NCBI RefSeq assembly: GCF_014698795.1
Contig: NZ_JACJTR010000001.1
Span: forward strand, 434,001-498,000
Source: Nostoc sp. FACHB-892
Lineage (GTDB): Bacteria > Cyanobacteriota > Cyanobacteriia > Cyanobacteriales > Nostocaceae
Direction of reading: 5' to 3'
Length of the DNA: 64,000 nucleotides
This document shows positions 18,615 through 27,128 of the stretch, in pieces. Position numbers and translations under genes: made by a program. A model generated the notes under the pieces. The model did not search any database and was not told the DNA's origin. It saw nothing but the letters and a program-made list of their open reading frames with translations. Numbering within the stretch: position 1 is the stretch's first letter; each line of letters starts with the position of its first letter.

Positions 18615-19352
18615 ATGAATTTTCTGGTCAAAATTAATTCAAAACTGCAAAAAATATTATCCATCAATAGGAATCAAAACATGAAAATCTGGAAATCTCT
18701 GCTAATTGTCTTGATAGTTGTTGCTAATCTAGCCTTGGCTCAACCTTCTTTTGCTGATAGACCAAAATTTAGTAAAAACCCTGACTATATCGAAGTAACT
18801 AAAGCTCTGAACGAACTATCTCAGACAAAAGATACCCAAACTAAAGTTGAAGGTCTTACACCAGAAGAAATTCAAAACAGAATCGATGAATTAACACTAC
18901 AAAAATATGCTTTAGAGGCGGGAAATACCTGGGGGCAATGTCGTAACGAAACAAGTAAAACTCTAGGGGTCTACGGCAAAAACCCAAAAGCTGACGATGA
19001 CGATGACGATAAAAAATCCCCATACGATAATGAGCTTTATTTTTTAGCGCCTGGTCAGACTACTCAAAATAAATGGGATTGTGATGGGATCTATCTACCG
19101 AATGATGTCAACGTAGCAAATTTCAGTTCTAGTCCAAATGGGCAAGGCCAAGAATTGACAGGGCCGGCTGCTATCAAGATACTTGATGGAACTCAATTGG
19201 TGATTCAGACAAATCCAGATACTGCTGCGATTGAATTGAATGTTCCTACTGTGAAAGTTCTTAACAGCAATACAGCTAACTGGTTTATCCCAAATATATC
19301 GCAGGCTCTCATAGATACACGAGTTCCTAATGCGCCTAGCAATCAGTCTTGA
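18615..19352 (+). CDS. Hypothetical exported protein with poly-Asp tract, in operon with CadD-like gene
   Basis: Unrecognised family, 245 residues. A strong Shine-Dalgarno, TGGAGGTG, lies seven bases before the ATG and supports this start. The N-terminus is long: about 22 residues precede the signal-like core MKIWKSLLIVLIVVANLALA, with likely cleavage after PSFA. The mature part has a DDDDDD run near residue 135, NTWGQCRNE and KWDCDG cysteines, and LAPGQTTQNKWDC. It starts 14 bases after the CadD-like stop, so the two form an operon. The poly-Asp tract could bind divalent cations, which would fit the neighbour; this is inference. Confidence 0.8.
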   Translation: MNFLVKINSKLQKILSINRNQNMKIWKSLLIVLIVVANLALAQPSFADRPKFSKNPDYIEVTKALNELSQTKDTQTKVEGLTPEEIQNRIDELTLQKYALEAGNTWGQCRNETSKTLGVYGKNPKADDDDDDKKSPYDNELYFLAPGQTTQNKWDCDGIYLPNDVNVANFSSSPNGQGQELTGPAAIKILDGTQLVIQTNPDTAAIELNVPTVKVLNSNTANWFIPNISQALIDTRVPNAPSNQS

Positions 19353-19404
19353 AATAAAACAGTATAGTCTATTTTTGAATGATTGTTCTCAATTTAAATA
19401 GATT

Positions 19405-19470
19405 AACAGCCAAAATCAGAGGAGAAACCTGACTGCACTGGAAAAAACCTCTCTGGTCTTGGCTGTTTTC
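19405..19470 (+). terminator. Long-stem terminator of the cad operon
   Basis: Outer stem aacagccaa (19405-19413) pairs with ttggctgtt (19459-19467), followed by tttc. Inside, agagg and cctct pair as a second stem. It lies about 50 bases after the secreted protein gene. Confidence 0.7.
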
Positions 19471-19510
19471 TTGAATTTATTGCGTTAGCGGAGCGGGGCG
19501 TTAGCCCATT

Positions 19511-19538
19511 GCGAATTGCGAATTGCGAATTGCGAATT
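19511..19538. repeat. gcgaatt heptamer tandem repeat (four copies)
   Basis: Four perfect head-to-tail copies of gcgaatt. They are preceded by a gcggggcgttagcccatt block, the same arrangement as at 37768-37812 (acgaatt heptamers around gcggggcgtagcccatt). This is an STRR-type repeat. Confidence 0.85.
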
Positions 19539-19745
19539 GGTTTTATCTATCCTCAATCTCAGGCTTGTTTTATTTAGATATCTGCATTAAAATAAATTTT
19601 GAATTTTAAAAAAATGTACAATCACAATAAATATATTTCATCAGCGCAACTATTGCGCTGGGTGCAAGTCATCAGGAAGGAGATTTGCTATTCTTATTTA
19701 CATAGTTTTTTGATAAAAGTAGCTTTGGGGATACGGGTATTATTG

Positions 19746-19805
19746 ATGCAGTTAAAATTGAAATCTCCAGAAGAAGATAAAGATAAAAAAAGCCAGGACG
19801 ACTGA
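19746..19805 (+). other. Probable displaced 5' end of the DUF202 gene
   Basis: A short frame from ATG 19746 encodes MQLKLKSPEEDKDKKSQDD and then stops at TGA. It ends just where the DUF202 frame begins, one frame off, and contains a run of seven A residues (19785-19791). The acidic/lysine wording ending SQDD resembles the hydrophilic leader that precedes the DUF202 domain. It is read as the 5' end of the same gene, separated by a -1 frame change. Confidence 0.55.
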
Positions 19806-19828
19806 ATCCGTCCCGAATCCGAGATCAC

Positions 19829-20173
19829 TTGGCAAATGAGCGTACCTACCTCGCTTGGATGCGGACAGGGATTGCTCTTTTAGAGTTTGGTGTCGTCATT
19901 GTGCGTTTGCGCGCCTTCCAAGTACCTTTGATACCCCGTCCCGGCAACGGCTGGAAGTTAGGTTTAGTCTTCTCGCTGGTGGGTTTAATCACGGTGTGGC
20001 TTTCAACTGGACATTATTTTGCAGTCCGTCGTGATATCGAAGAAGATACTTATGAACCAACAGACCGTTGGGTGTTGCTGTTCAGTCTCGCAATCATGAT
20101 TCTCGGATCTGGGGTAATTTATTTTGTTTTTACAACTTCTTTAGATCCATCGAGTTCGCTTATCCCTGAGTAA
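19829..20173 (+). CDS. DUF202 family inner-membrane protein (apparent 5' frameshift)
   Basis: Three-helix membrane protein of the YidH/DUF202 family. The conserved core RDHLANERTYLAWMRTGIALLEFGVV is present, but the family motif begins (RIRDH) before the first possible start, the TTG at 19829. No ATG or GTG lies in this frame after its upstream stop at 19784. Helices follow at ALLEFGVVIVRL, LVFSLVGLITVWLS and WVLLFSLAIMILGSGVIYFVF. The gene is therefore either read from the upstream frame by a -1 shift, started at TTG, or broken by a sequencing or genuine one-base indel. The function of DUF202 is unknown. Confidence 0.75.
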   Translation: MANERTYLAWMRTGIALLEFGVVIVRLRAFQVPLIPRPGNGWKLGLVFSLVGLITVWLSTGHYFAVRRDIEEDTYEPTDRWVLLFSLAIMILGSGVIYFVFTTSLDPSSSLIPE

Positions 20174-20181
20174 TAGTATTT

Positions 20182-20904
20182 TTAAAACCGCACCTTATAC
20201 AATTCGAATAATTCCCCTGATTTCTGGGCTACTATTTTACCACCCGCCGCTTTAATCATTTTTTCCCACTTAGCCAAAGGCTCTAAAAACACCTCAGCCC
20301 CTAAATAGGTTTCCAGAACTGCCCAATCTTCTGCTAAAGGCTGTTCTGGGTTGAGAACGTCAAACACAAAATGTCCACCTGGTTTTGATACCCGCTTAAC
20401 TTCTGCCAGTACAGCATTCCAGTATTCGAGTGGAAAATAACAGCTAAATCCTGTTGCGATCGCTAGATCAAACTGTTCTGATGAGTAGTTTAACTGATGG
20501 GCTGCTCCCAGCTCAACACCTTTGAACAGCTTGGAATTCAACTGTGGGCCACGGGAATTAAGGGTATCGCGTGCCACATTACTGATTTCTTGCCCATGAA
20601 AAAATGCTTGCCAATCCCGCCAAGGATAGATTAAAAAGCTAATACCACAGCCGATATCCAAACAGTGCTGGTTTTTTTGAGGTTTAGCAATTTCCCAAAA
20701 AGGGGAAGCAACTCTCCCTGAGAAACTACCTCCAATCCACTCGCCAAATATCGGCATTGCCTGTACTTCGGCTGGGAGTTCAAAGTTTTCACCTTGATAT
20801 TCTCGGTTAAAGCGATAGGCTATTTGGGCTGATCTTTCGTCCCAGTTGGTTGATTTGGGCGAAGTAAAAAGATTTTGGAACTGCGAATCGGACTTTTTAG
20901 ACAT
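20182..20904 (-). CDS. Class I SAM-dependent methyltransferase
   Basis: Soluble methyltransferase of about 240 residues. Motif I is CLDIGCGISFLIYPW, followed by GQEIS (acidic end of beta-2), QFDLAIATGFSCYFP and the post-motif KPGGHFVFDVLNPEQP. Substrate unknown; the N-terminal NWDERSAQIAYRFNREYQGENFELP wording is typical of cyanobacterial orphan methyltransferases. Two starts are possible, 20940 and 20904; the second is preferred because it drops a poorly conserved leader, but the ribosome sites are weak. It is convergent with the DUF202 gene. Confidence 0.82.
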   Translation of the reverse strand: MSKKSDSQFQNLFTSPKSTNWDERSAQIAYRFNREYQGENFELPAEVQAMPIFGEWIGGSFSGRVASPFWEIAKPQKNQHCLDIGCGISFLIYPWRDWQAFFHGQEISNVARDTLNSRGPQLNSKLFKGVELGAAHQLNYSSEQFDLAIATGFSCYFPLEYWNAVLAEVKRVSKPGGHFVFDVLNPEQPLAEDWAVLETYLGAEVFLEPLAKWEKMIKAAGGKIVAQKSGELFELYKVRF

Positions 20905-21066
20905 TAGGTTTTTGCTACTCTTTCTAAGAATTGTAGTCAAATTAGCTTTACGATGTCTGTTAACAAGCCACTTGTCTACAAGACGCTTTGCGAACGTGTC
21001 TACGCACCCCTAGCCAATCTCCTTAACTGCGGTTTGTCCAAAGTCATTGGTATTAATCACTAATCA

Positions 21067-21110
21067 CTAATGACCAATGACCAATGACCAATGACTAATG
21101 ACTAATGACT
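21067..21110. repeat. caatgac/taatgac STRR heptamer array
   Basis: About six direct heptamers (actaatg, accaatg ×3, actaatg ×2). A shorter relative lies at 39186-39215. This is a classic cyanobacterial short tandem repeat. It abuts the stop of the ParA-like gene. Confidence 0.88.
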
Positions 21111-21111
21111 G

Positions 21112-21816
21112 CTATTCAACTTTTTCATACCAGATACCTACTTTCTCAAGAGCACCATAAGCAAGCTTCAGAAAATTAATTACTCTCTGTCTCCCAATTA
21201 TCCCAAATTCTTTATACTCTCTAGCCTCTGCAAACGTCAGGCGATGCTGGTCAATTATGTTTCTTTCTCTATATGTTAACTTCGGAAAATCTATAACTTT
21301 TATCTGATTTTTATTTACCATGATCTGAAAGTTAGAGTCGGACTCAATATGCTCCCAATCATCACACAGCCCTAAATTTCTCACCAGAATATGACGAATT
21401 CTCTCACCGTAGGTATTCACTGACTGAGTAAACAGGTTGATGCTGTCGTATCCTCCTGTCGATACAAACCATTTGCAAAACATCACTCCTTGCGAATTCC
21501 CTAGTTCAATTAATTGATTAGAGTCAATCCACCCTTGTACTGCTCTATGCGATTGTGCGGCTAAATTTACAATTACCGGCTTCTCTATCGCCCACTCAAA
21601 TATTCTATCTGCCTTGTTTGCCTGTCGTTCATTCTCACTAAACACAGCATACTTACATATCTCCTTATATACCCCTGCGACATCTGGATTCGATCTATCT
21701 GTCTCCACTGGTACAAAAGGGATTTTCTTATCCAGACAATACTGAATCATTGTTCTGGTAAAGAGAGACTTTCCTACTCCACCTTTTTCACCATCTACAA
21801 AATGAATCGTCGGCAT
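21112..21816 (-). CDS. ParA/MobD/TraL-like P-loop ATPase, orphan
   Basis: P-loop ATPase, 234 residues. The deviant Walker A motif is GEKGGVGKSLFTR at residues 9-21, of the MinD/ParA type. The segments FVPVETDRSNPDVAG, KPVIVNLAAQSHRAVQGW and WFVSTGGYDSINLF match the plasmid mobilisation ATPases of the MobD/TraL kind rather than chromosome-partition ParA. No ParB or relaxase gene adjoins it. It is bordered by an STRR array and, 50 bases upstream, a MITE, so it is probably a remnant of a mobile element. Function in this place is unknown. Confidence 0.8.
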   Translation of the reverse strand: MPTIHFVDGEKGGVGKSLFTRTMIQYCLDKKIPFVPVETDRSNPDVAGVYKEICKYAVFSENERQANKADRIFEWAIEKPVIVNLAAQSHRAVQGWIDSNQLIELGNSQGVMFCKWFVSTGGYDSINLFTQSVNTYGERIRHILVRNLGLCDDWEHIESDSNFQIMVNKNQIKVIDFPKLTYRERNIIDQHRLTFAEAREYKEFGIIGRQRVINFLKLAYGALEKVGIWYEKVE

Positions 21817-21868
21817 TACAGCGACCTCTAAGAATTATTAAAGTCTGATACATCTTTACTTAGGCTAA

Positions 21869-22072
21869 GAGGATGTTTTAAAAGTTATGTTGTAACTATC
21901 AAAACGCCCTATATCCTCCTAAGTCCCTTTTTTTAAAGGGGACTTTGATTCCGGTTCTCCCTATTTAAGGGGAGCTAGCGCGGTCTTCTCCCAAGTGGAG
22001 CGACTGGCGTAGGTTAGGGGGGGAGGTCAATAAGTGCTTTAAATCACGGCCAAATACTTTTCAAACATCCTC
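21869..22072 (-). mobile_element. MITE, 204 bp, with a nested dispersed repeat
   Basis: Ends are imperfect terminal inverted repeats: gaggatgttttaaaagt at the left and acttttcaaacatcctc at the right. TAA flanks each end (21866-21868 and 22073-22075), a 3-bp target duplication. The interior (tccctttttt...ggggactttgattccggtt) is the reverse complement of the interior of the element at 29877. This copy carries an extra ~35 bases (agcgcggtcttctcccaagt...) resembling another dispersed repeat. No transposase is encoded, so it is non-autonomous. A 3-bp TAA duplication fits the TNA target of IS5/IS1031-type elements. Confidence 0.85.
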
Positions 22073-22465
22073 TAAGAACTTTTTGGCGGTTGCCGCCTAG
22101 TTGTTTTGCTAGTTTTAACGTCAGTTCGGGTTAAGAAGATTTATTCAGCGTTAGTTGACTGAAACGACGCAAACAGGTTGACATATCTCAGAATCAAGCA
22201 ACGATGTAATAAGGGTTTCAGCTTATCCCGAAACTCAGGTTAGTTTTATGAGAAAGTATAACCTTTCTTCTGAGCGGATTGAAGCTGAATCTTGCAGAAA
22301 CTAAACGCTCTCTCGCAGTGATAGTTCTTTTTGATCCAGTGTTTTATTAGTAATACTACAATTTGTATTACACCATTTTGGCATTTTATCCAAACTGTAA
22401 GCAAAAAATTTTGTTATGAAATTCTTAACTAAAAAATTTTCAATCCACCTAAGTAGACATACGCT

Positions 22466-22495
22466 ATCAGCCAGAGATTTAAATCTCTGGCTGAT
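22466..22495. promoter_or_regulatory. Perfect 30-base palindrome
   Basis: atcagccagagattt is followed directly by its exact reverse complement aaatctctggctgat. The hairpin has no loop and no T-run, so a cruciform, a protein-binding site or a decayed repeat are all possible. It is 70 bases past the end of the pirin gene. Confidence 0.6.
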
Positions 22496-22521
22496 GAGTA
22501 AGTAAATACTTATTTATGAGT

Positions 22522-22550
22522 AAAAGGCTCATTGAGACGAGCCTTTTAGC
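22522..22550 (-). terminator. Terminator of the pirin gene
   Basis: Stem aaaaggctc (22522-22530) and gagcctttt (22539-22547) around an 8-base loop. It lies 15 bases after the pirin stop, in the correct direction for the minus strand. Confidence 0.82.
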
Positions 22551-22564
22551 AAATAAATGCGATA

Positions 22565-23281
22565 TTAGCCTAAATCAAAAAGCAAGATTTCGCCGCCGAT
22601 GTTGGTACTAATTTCTAGCTGTTCTTCGCCATTGATTTGCACGCCATCACCGGCTCTGAGTTCTTCGCCATTCAAGTTAACTATGCCTTTAGCTATTTGT
22701 AACCAGGCATAACGACCAGGTTTGACTTGATAATTAACAACATCACCTGACTCTAAAACAGATGTGTATAAATCAACATCTTGGTGAATTGTTACAGCAC
22801 CATCACGCCCATCTTTTGCAGCAATTAAGCGTAATTTGCCGCGCTTTTCTTCTAGAGGAAAAGCTTTTTGTTCATATCTTGGTGTCAACCTTTCTTGATC
22901 GGGAAGAATCCAGATTTGTAACAAGTGCAGTGGTTCAGTTGGTGAAGGATTAAATTCACTGTGGCTGATTCCAGTTCCAGCGCTCATAATTTGAGCATCA
23001 CCGGGGCGAATCACCGATCCAGTACCTAAGCTGTCTTTATGCTCTACAGCACCTTCTAAGACATAAGTGAGGATTTCCATGTCACGATGACTATGGGTAG
23101 GGAATCCTGCACCAGGAGCGATGCGATCGTCGTTAATCACTCGCAGAGAGCGAAATCCCATGCGGTTGGGATCATAAAAACTACCGAAGGAAAATGTGTG
23201 ATAGCTATCAAGCCAGCCCATTTTAGCGTGACCACGGGCATTGCGATCGTGAATTAGGTGGCTAATTGTATTTTGAGACAT
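22565..23281 (-). CDS. Pirin family protein (YhhW-type cupin)
   Basis: Two-domain cupin of 238 residues. The N-terminal metal cupin has the pirin motif [18 protein letters not shown] with three histidines and a Glu, and the C-terminal domain is degenerate. The opening [34 protein letters not shown] is highly typical of the pirin/quercetin-dioxygenase-like YhhW group. The metal-binding residues are complete. Members may oxidise flavonols, but the cyanobacterial substrate is unknown. A strong ribosome site, GAGGTGAAT, fixes the start. A terminator follows. Confidence 0.93.
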   Translation of the reverse strand: MSQNTISHLIHDRNARGHAKMGWLDSYHTFSFGSFYDPNRMGFRSLRVINDDRIAPGAGFPTHSHRDMEILTYVLEGAVEHKDSLGTGSVIRPGDAQIMSAGTGISHSEFNPSPTEPLHLLQIWILPDQERLTPRYEQKAFPLEEKRGKLRLIAAKDGRDGAVTIHQDVDLYTSVLESGDVVNYQVKPGRYAWLQIAKGIVNLNGEELRAGDGVQINGEEQLEISTNIGGEILLFDLG

Positions 23282-23548
23282 AGATTCACCTCGTTGTTAA
23301 TGAATATTTAATTAGTAGTTAAGAATTAGAATTGAACTAGCATACCTTTCCAGTGATCTAATAACTTCAAGTTGAAGTATAAATTTTGATGTATCAGTTG
23401 CAAAGATATTTTTGAATTTTTCGACCTACTTTTGAACTATTTCAATAGTAAAGTATGTACATATAAAAGAAAAGTACGCACTTAAAAGTGACGTACTTAC
23501 CAAAAAGATACTATTAGATTTACGAAAGACTACTTTTATCAGAAGTGC

Positions 23549-24121
23549 TTACTTTACACCAGCAGGGATCTTTTGAGTTTTAGTAGTAGCCGCTTTGCCA
23601 TTCTCTGCCTTAATTTCTGCTACTTGCAGATGAGCTTCTAAGAACCAGAGTCGTTTGTCAATGGTGCGAGAAATTTCGGTGTAAAGGTCGGCGGTGTCGA
23701 GGTCGCCTAATTCATCAGTTTTATCGATCGCTTCGCGGAGATGTTTAGCATAAAATGCATAACGATCTGACAAGGCTGTTACGTGGTCTTTGCCATCCAA
23801 AATATCTAAGGGATATTCTGGCAAAATTGAATTACTAGCTGCGGCGCGGGCTGTTCCGAAAGCGTATCCGCCTAAAGCTGTAACGCGTTCAGCGACCATA
23901 TCGATGTATCCTTCCAATTCCCCAGCAAGTTCATCAAATAATAGGTGTAACTGGTAAAAGTCAGTACCTTTAACATTCCAGTGCGCTTGCTTTGCTTGGG
24001 TTTTCAAATCAGAAGTAGCTGCCAAAGTTTTGTTGAGAAGTACTACGATTTGCACTCGTGCTTCGGCAGGAATATCAATGCGAGTAGGGTACAAACGTGA
24101 TGAAATGTTGTTGTCGCTCAT
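23549..24121 (-). CDS. dps: Dps/DpsA ferritin-like DNA protection protein
   Basis: Ferritin-fold protein of 190 residues that stores iron and protects DNA under oxidative or starvation stress. The Dps ferroxidase residues are seen in QAHWNVKGTDFYQLHLLFDELAGELEGYIDMVAER (split here: His in AHWNVKG, Asp/Glu in FDELAGELE). The C-terminal helix has SRTIDKRLWFLEAHLQ. It ends with a basic tail (TTKTQKIPAGVK) that may bind DNA. Nostoc has several Dps paralogs; the subclass is not assigned. The start is plausible, although the Shine-Dalgarno is weak. Confidence 0.94.
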   Translation of the reverse strand: MSDNNISSRLYPTRIDIPAEARVQIVVLLNKTLAATSDLKTQAKQAHWNVKGTDFYQLHLLFDELAGELEGYIDMVAERVTALGGYAFGTARAAASNSILPEYPLDILDGKDHVTALSDRYAFYAKHLREAIDKTDELGDLDTADLYTEISRTIDKRLWFLEAHLQVAEIKAENGKAATTKTQKIPAGVK

Positions 24122-24237
24122 GATTCTACGTTGTTAATGCCTTTTAAATCTAACTTTACAGAATTGGTTGTTTGCGCGAAACTCTCTGACGACCGATTAT
24201 ATTAATGCCTGAATGTGTTAATATTTATGACAATTAG

Positions 24238-25290
24238 TTAAATACGGTGGTTTTCTATAGTATTAAATGTGCCACCGAAAAGCCGATCGCGAATTACATC
24301 ACTCTGCAAAAAGTCGTGGGGAAAACCTAGTTCAATTTGACTCACTTCATTTAAACGTTGCAAATGTTCTGGCGAAAGAGTGATGTTTAAAGAAGCTAAG
24401 TTATCTTGAAACTGCGTTAATTTACGTGCCCCAATTATCGGAATAATTACACCACTTTGAGCGTGTAACCAAGCTAATGCTACTTGTGAAGGTGTGTGTC
24501 CAATTTCGGTTGCAACTTCACTAACAACTTGAGCGATCGCTAAATTCCGTTCTGAAATAGTTCCAAATGCTGGATTAACTAATCTTCCTTGTTCGCTACT
24601 CTCTTGAGGAGGCTGATTATATTTACCTGTAAGCACACCACCACCCAAAGGCGACCACGGTGTTACTGCTAAATCCAAAGCTTTAGCCATCGGTAGCAAG
24701 TCACGTTCTGGGGTTCGTTGAATTAAACTATATTCAATTTGTAAAGCGACAAACTGCGTCCATCCTTGGTATTGGGCAATGGTATTTGCTTGGGAAACGA
24801 TCCAAGCGGGTGTGTCAGAAATACCGATGTAAAGTACTTTACCTTGACGGACTACATCATCAAGCGATCGCAATACTTCTTCAATAGGTGTTGTGAAATC
24901 CCAAGCGTGCAACCAAAATAAATCAATGTAATCAGTATTGAGTCGTTTCAGGCTACCTTCTAAAGACTGGATTAAGTTCTTACGATGGTTTCCACTGGCG
25001 TTAGGGTCGCCTTTTTTGTCATTCATCCGCAAGGGAAAGGAATATTTTGTCGCAACTACAAAGCATTCCCGTTCTTTAGCAATCAACTCACCGATAATTT
25101 TTTCACTGCTACCATCTGTATAACCGTTGGCGGTGTCAATGAAATTTCCCCCTGCTTCTGCATAGCTATCGAAGATTTTACGGCTTTCGTCAACAGATGC
25201 ACCCCAACCCCAATCTTCACCAAAGGTCATGGTTCCTAAAGAGAGTTCAGAGACTCTTAACCCGCTTTTGCCCAAGAGTTTGTATCTCAT
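24238..25290 (-). CDS. Aldo/keto reductase
   Basis: NADPH-dependent oxidoreductase of the AKR fold, 350 residues from the chosen start. The opening MRYKLLGKSGLRVSELSLGTMTFG is family-typical. The catalytic Tyr lies in FIDTANGYTDGSSE and the Lys in VVATKYSF; DLFWLHAWD supplies the His. The frame is open 28 codons further upstream to 25374, but that leader is hydrophobic and unlike the family, so the start is placed at 25290 with GAGAAA upstream. The substrate is not predictable from the sequence. Confidence 0.92.
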   Translation of the reverse strand: MRYKLLGKSGLRVSELSLGTMTFGEDWGWGASVDESRKIFDSYAEAGGNFIDTANGYTDGSSEKIIGELIAKERECFVVATKYSFPLRMNDKKGDPNASGNHRKNLIQSLEGSLKRLNTDYIDLFWLHAWDFTTPIEEVLRSLDDVVRQGKVLYIGISDTPAWIVSQANTIAQYQGWTQFVALQIEYSLIQRTPERDLLPMAKALDLAVTPWSPLGGGVLTGKYNQPPQESSEQGRLVNPAFGTISERNLAIAQVVSEVATEIGHTPSQVALAWLHAQSGVIIPIIGARKLTQFQDNLASLNITLSPEHLQRLNEVSQIELGFPHDFLQSDVIRDRLFGGTFNTIENHRI

Positions 25291-25656
25291 GAATATTTTC
25301 TCATTAATGAAAAAACTAAGCAAATACCATTCCAAAAGCATGATAGCTGGAAACTGGGGGCAATGTTTATGCACAAGCCGTTTAATATTTGTGTTGTCGT
25401 GCTATTTCAATGCAACATCCGCTTTGTTAATCCACACTATTCTTTTTTGCCACCGCCATTTTTTGAAAGAATATATAAAGGTTACAGTTAAAAGTCAAAT
25501 TAATAAATTAACTGAGCATCCTAGTCAAATATTTTTATATAACTATATTTTTCAATTTAATAAACTCAGAAATTGAGTTTATTGATGTCTGCTAATGGTG
25601 CCGTAGCTACATAAAGTACGGCACCCTACAATCTAGAATCTCAATTCCATAATCTT
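25291..25656. other. AT-rich spacer
   Basis: About 370 bases upstream of the aldo/keto reductase and downstream of the RTX-type gene. A short hairpin (gccgtagc...gtacggcac) lies at 25600-25625 after the RTX gene's stop. No coding sequence is recognised. Confidence 0.45.
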
Positions 25657-26505
25657 CTAAACGATTACTTCGATAACTTGAGGGCCGTTAACGCCGTTGA
25701 TTCTAGCAATTTCGACAGAGCCAAATTGCGAACCGCTACCATCTCTGTCGAAGAATAGAATTGAGCTATTGGTGTCAAATCTAAAGCGTTGAGTAGTATT
25801 AGTGAAAGCACTACCAAGAGTGAATTGAGTAGGTTGTAATTGCCCTACTACAAGTCCACCTCCGAATCCAGATGCGGAAACTTGGACTTTATCACCTTGA
25901 GATGCGTTTAGGTCATTGATAATATCGCCACCCTCTAAAGCACTGGTGTAACGGAAGAAATCAGCTCCTCCTCCACCAGCTAAGATATCTCTACCCAATC
26001 CGCCAATTAAAATATCATTACCATCTCTGCCATCAAGGTTGTCATCACCCGAACCACCATTCAGGACATTGGCTCCAGCATTCCCAGTTAAGCGGTCATT
26101 TCCATTACCTCCGAAAACGTTGTCAAAGTTCACAACTTGGAAATTTAAAGAACCGAAATTGGGAATATTGCTGATGTTGACTTGTTCAGCAGATAAATCA
26201 GCAATTAGCTGTACATTGCTTCCAGAAACGTCTATTGTATCTATCGCAGTTGCTGAACCAATAATTTTTTCAATCCTAATAAGTTGGTCTTGACCATTAC
26301 TTTTTTGAACTGTACCTGTTGGTAATACTGTGACACCACCACTGAATCTGTAATCTACGGTGTCTTGTCCATCCCCACCATTAATAATGTCGTTACCAGC
26401 ACTAGCAATAATTACGTCATCTCCATTCAGTGTATTGATTACATCGTTGCCGATAGTACCGTTAAGAACAACGTCGTTTAGAGGAGTTCCAGTGATATTA
26501 GCCAT
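25657..26505 (-). CDS. RTX-type calcium-binding repeat protein
   Basis: Protein of 282 residues with glycine/aspartate nonapeptide repeats (GGxGxDxUx): NGGDGQDTVDYRFSGG, FGGNGNDRLTGNAG, LNGGSGDDNLDGRDGNDILIGG and LGRDILAGGGGADFF. These bind Ca2+ and fold as a parallel beta-roll. The C-terminal segment (DFFRYTSALEGGDIINDL, then DKVQVSASGFGGG and LFFDRDGSGSQFGSVEIARING) resembles the C-terminal secretion region of type I secreted RTX proteins. There is no catalytic domain and no N-terminal signal peptide, as expected for type I export. The role (surface or extracellular) is inferred. Confidence 0.9.
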   Translation of the reverse strand: MANITGTPLNDVVLNGTIGNDVINTLNGDDVIIASAGNDIINGGDGQDTVDYRFSGGVTVLPTGTVQKSNGQDQLIRIEKIIGSATAIDTIDVSGSNVQLIADLSAEQVNISNIPNFGSLNFQVVNFDNVFGGNGNDRLTGNAGANVLNGGSGDDNLDGRDGNDILIGGLGRDILAGGGGADFFRYTSALEGGDIINDLNASQGDKVQVSASGFGGGLVVGQLQPTQFTLGSAFTNTTQRFRFDTNSSILFFDRDGSGSQFGSVEIARINGVNGPQVIEVIV

Positions 26506-27128
26506 ACTTGTTTATGAGGTAATTGGTGTTTTAAGTTACAAGGCCTGAAAATTAAAAAGATACTTACGTGTTGCAAGTATTCAGTATTTTCTTGTGCCAG
26601 TTTGTGTATGATAAAAGACTATTTAAGAAATAATTATAAATATATAATGTTTTTTCTATTAAGGAATAATAATAAAACAATGAAGAGTAATTAGTTTTTT
26701 TGTGATGAAAGCAATTTGCTATGCAAATATTTTAAAGTTTTGATTTGGAAACTATGATGTAGCGCTTACGCACTGTACAAATGCATCGTGATATGCATTA
26801 ACAGAAGTAAGTTGTTTCAGCTTTTTCTTAATTATTGTGCGCTCATAAATAGACCATACTGTAGGGAATATTGCTGTGCCCTTAAGAACAGATGTGAGTT
26901 TTAAACCTATTCATATTCGGTATTTTTTGTCAATCTAATCTCTTGCCAAATTTACAACTTAAGCTAGACAACATTATGCATATTTAACAAATTAAATTTT
27001 GTTCTGGCTGAGGTAGATCGGATTATTTAGCACTGCCTTACTCAGGCAAGAGCGATCGCTACGGTTTTCTAAGCTAAAATACCAAAGTTGTATTTAAATT
27101 AAACACATCTGACAAGTGAATTATTTTT
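26506..27128. other. AT-rich spacer, 620 bases
   Basis: This stretch lies upstream of both the RTX-type gene (minus) and the DCC-family gene (plus), so it carries two divergent promoters. A HIP1 octamer (gcgatcgc) is at 27052. No open frame has family likeness, and no tRNA or riboswitch shape was seen. Confidence 0.5.

Larger units (their letters stand above)
21817..22564. other. Gene-free stretch with MITE and hairpins
   Basis: About 750 bases between the ParA-like and pirin genes with no recognisable coding region. It holds a 204 bp MITE (21869-22072), a 30-base perfect palindrome (22466-22495) and a terminator (22522-22550). The AT-rich remainder shows no family signal. Confidence 0.65.

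Noticed and set aside
25291-25374. 28-codon extension of the aldo/keto reductase
   Set aside because: Hydrophobic leader not seen in the family; conserved start is MRYKLLG.
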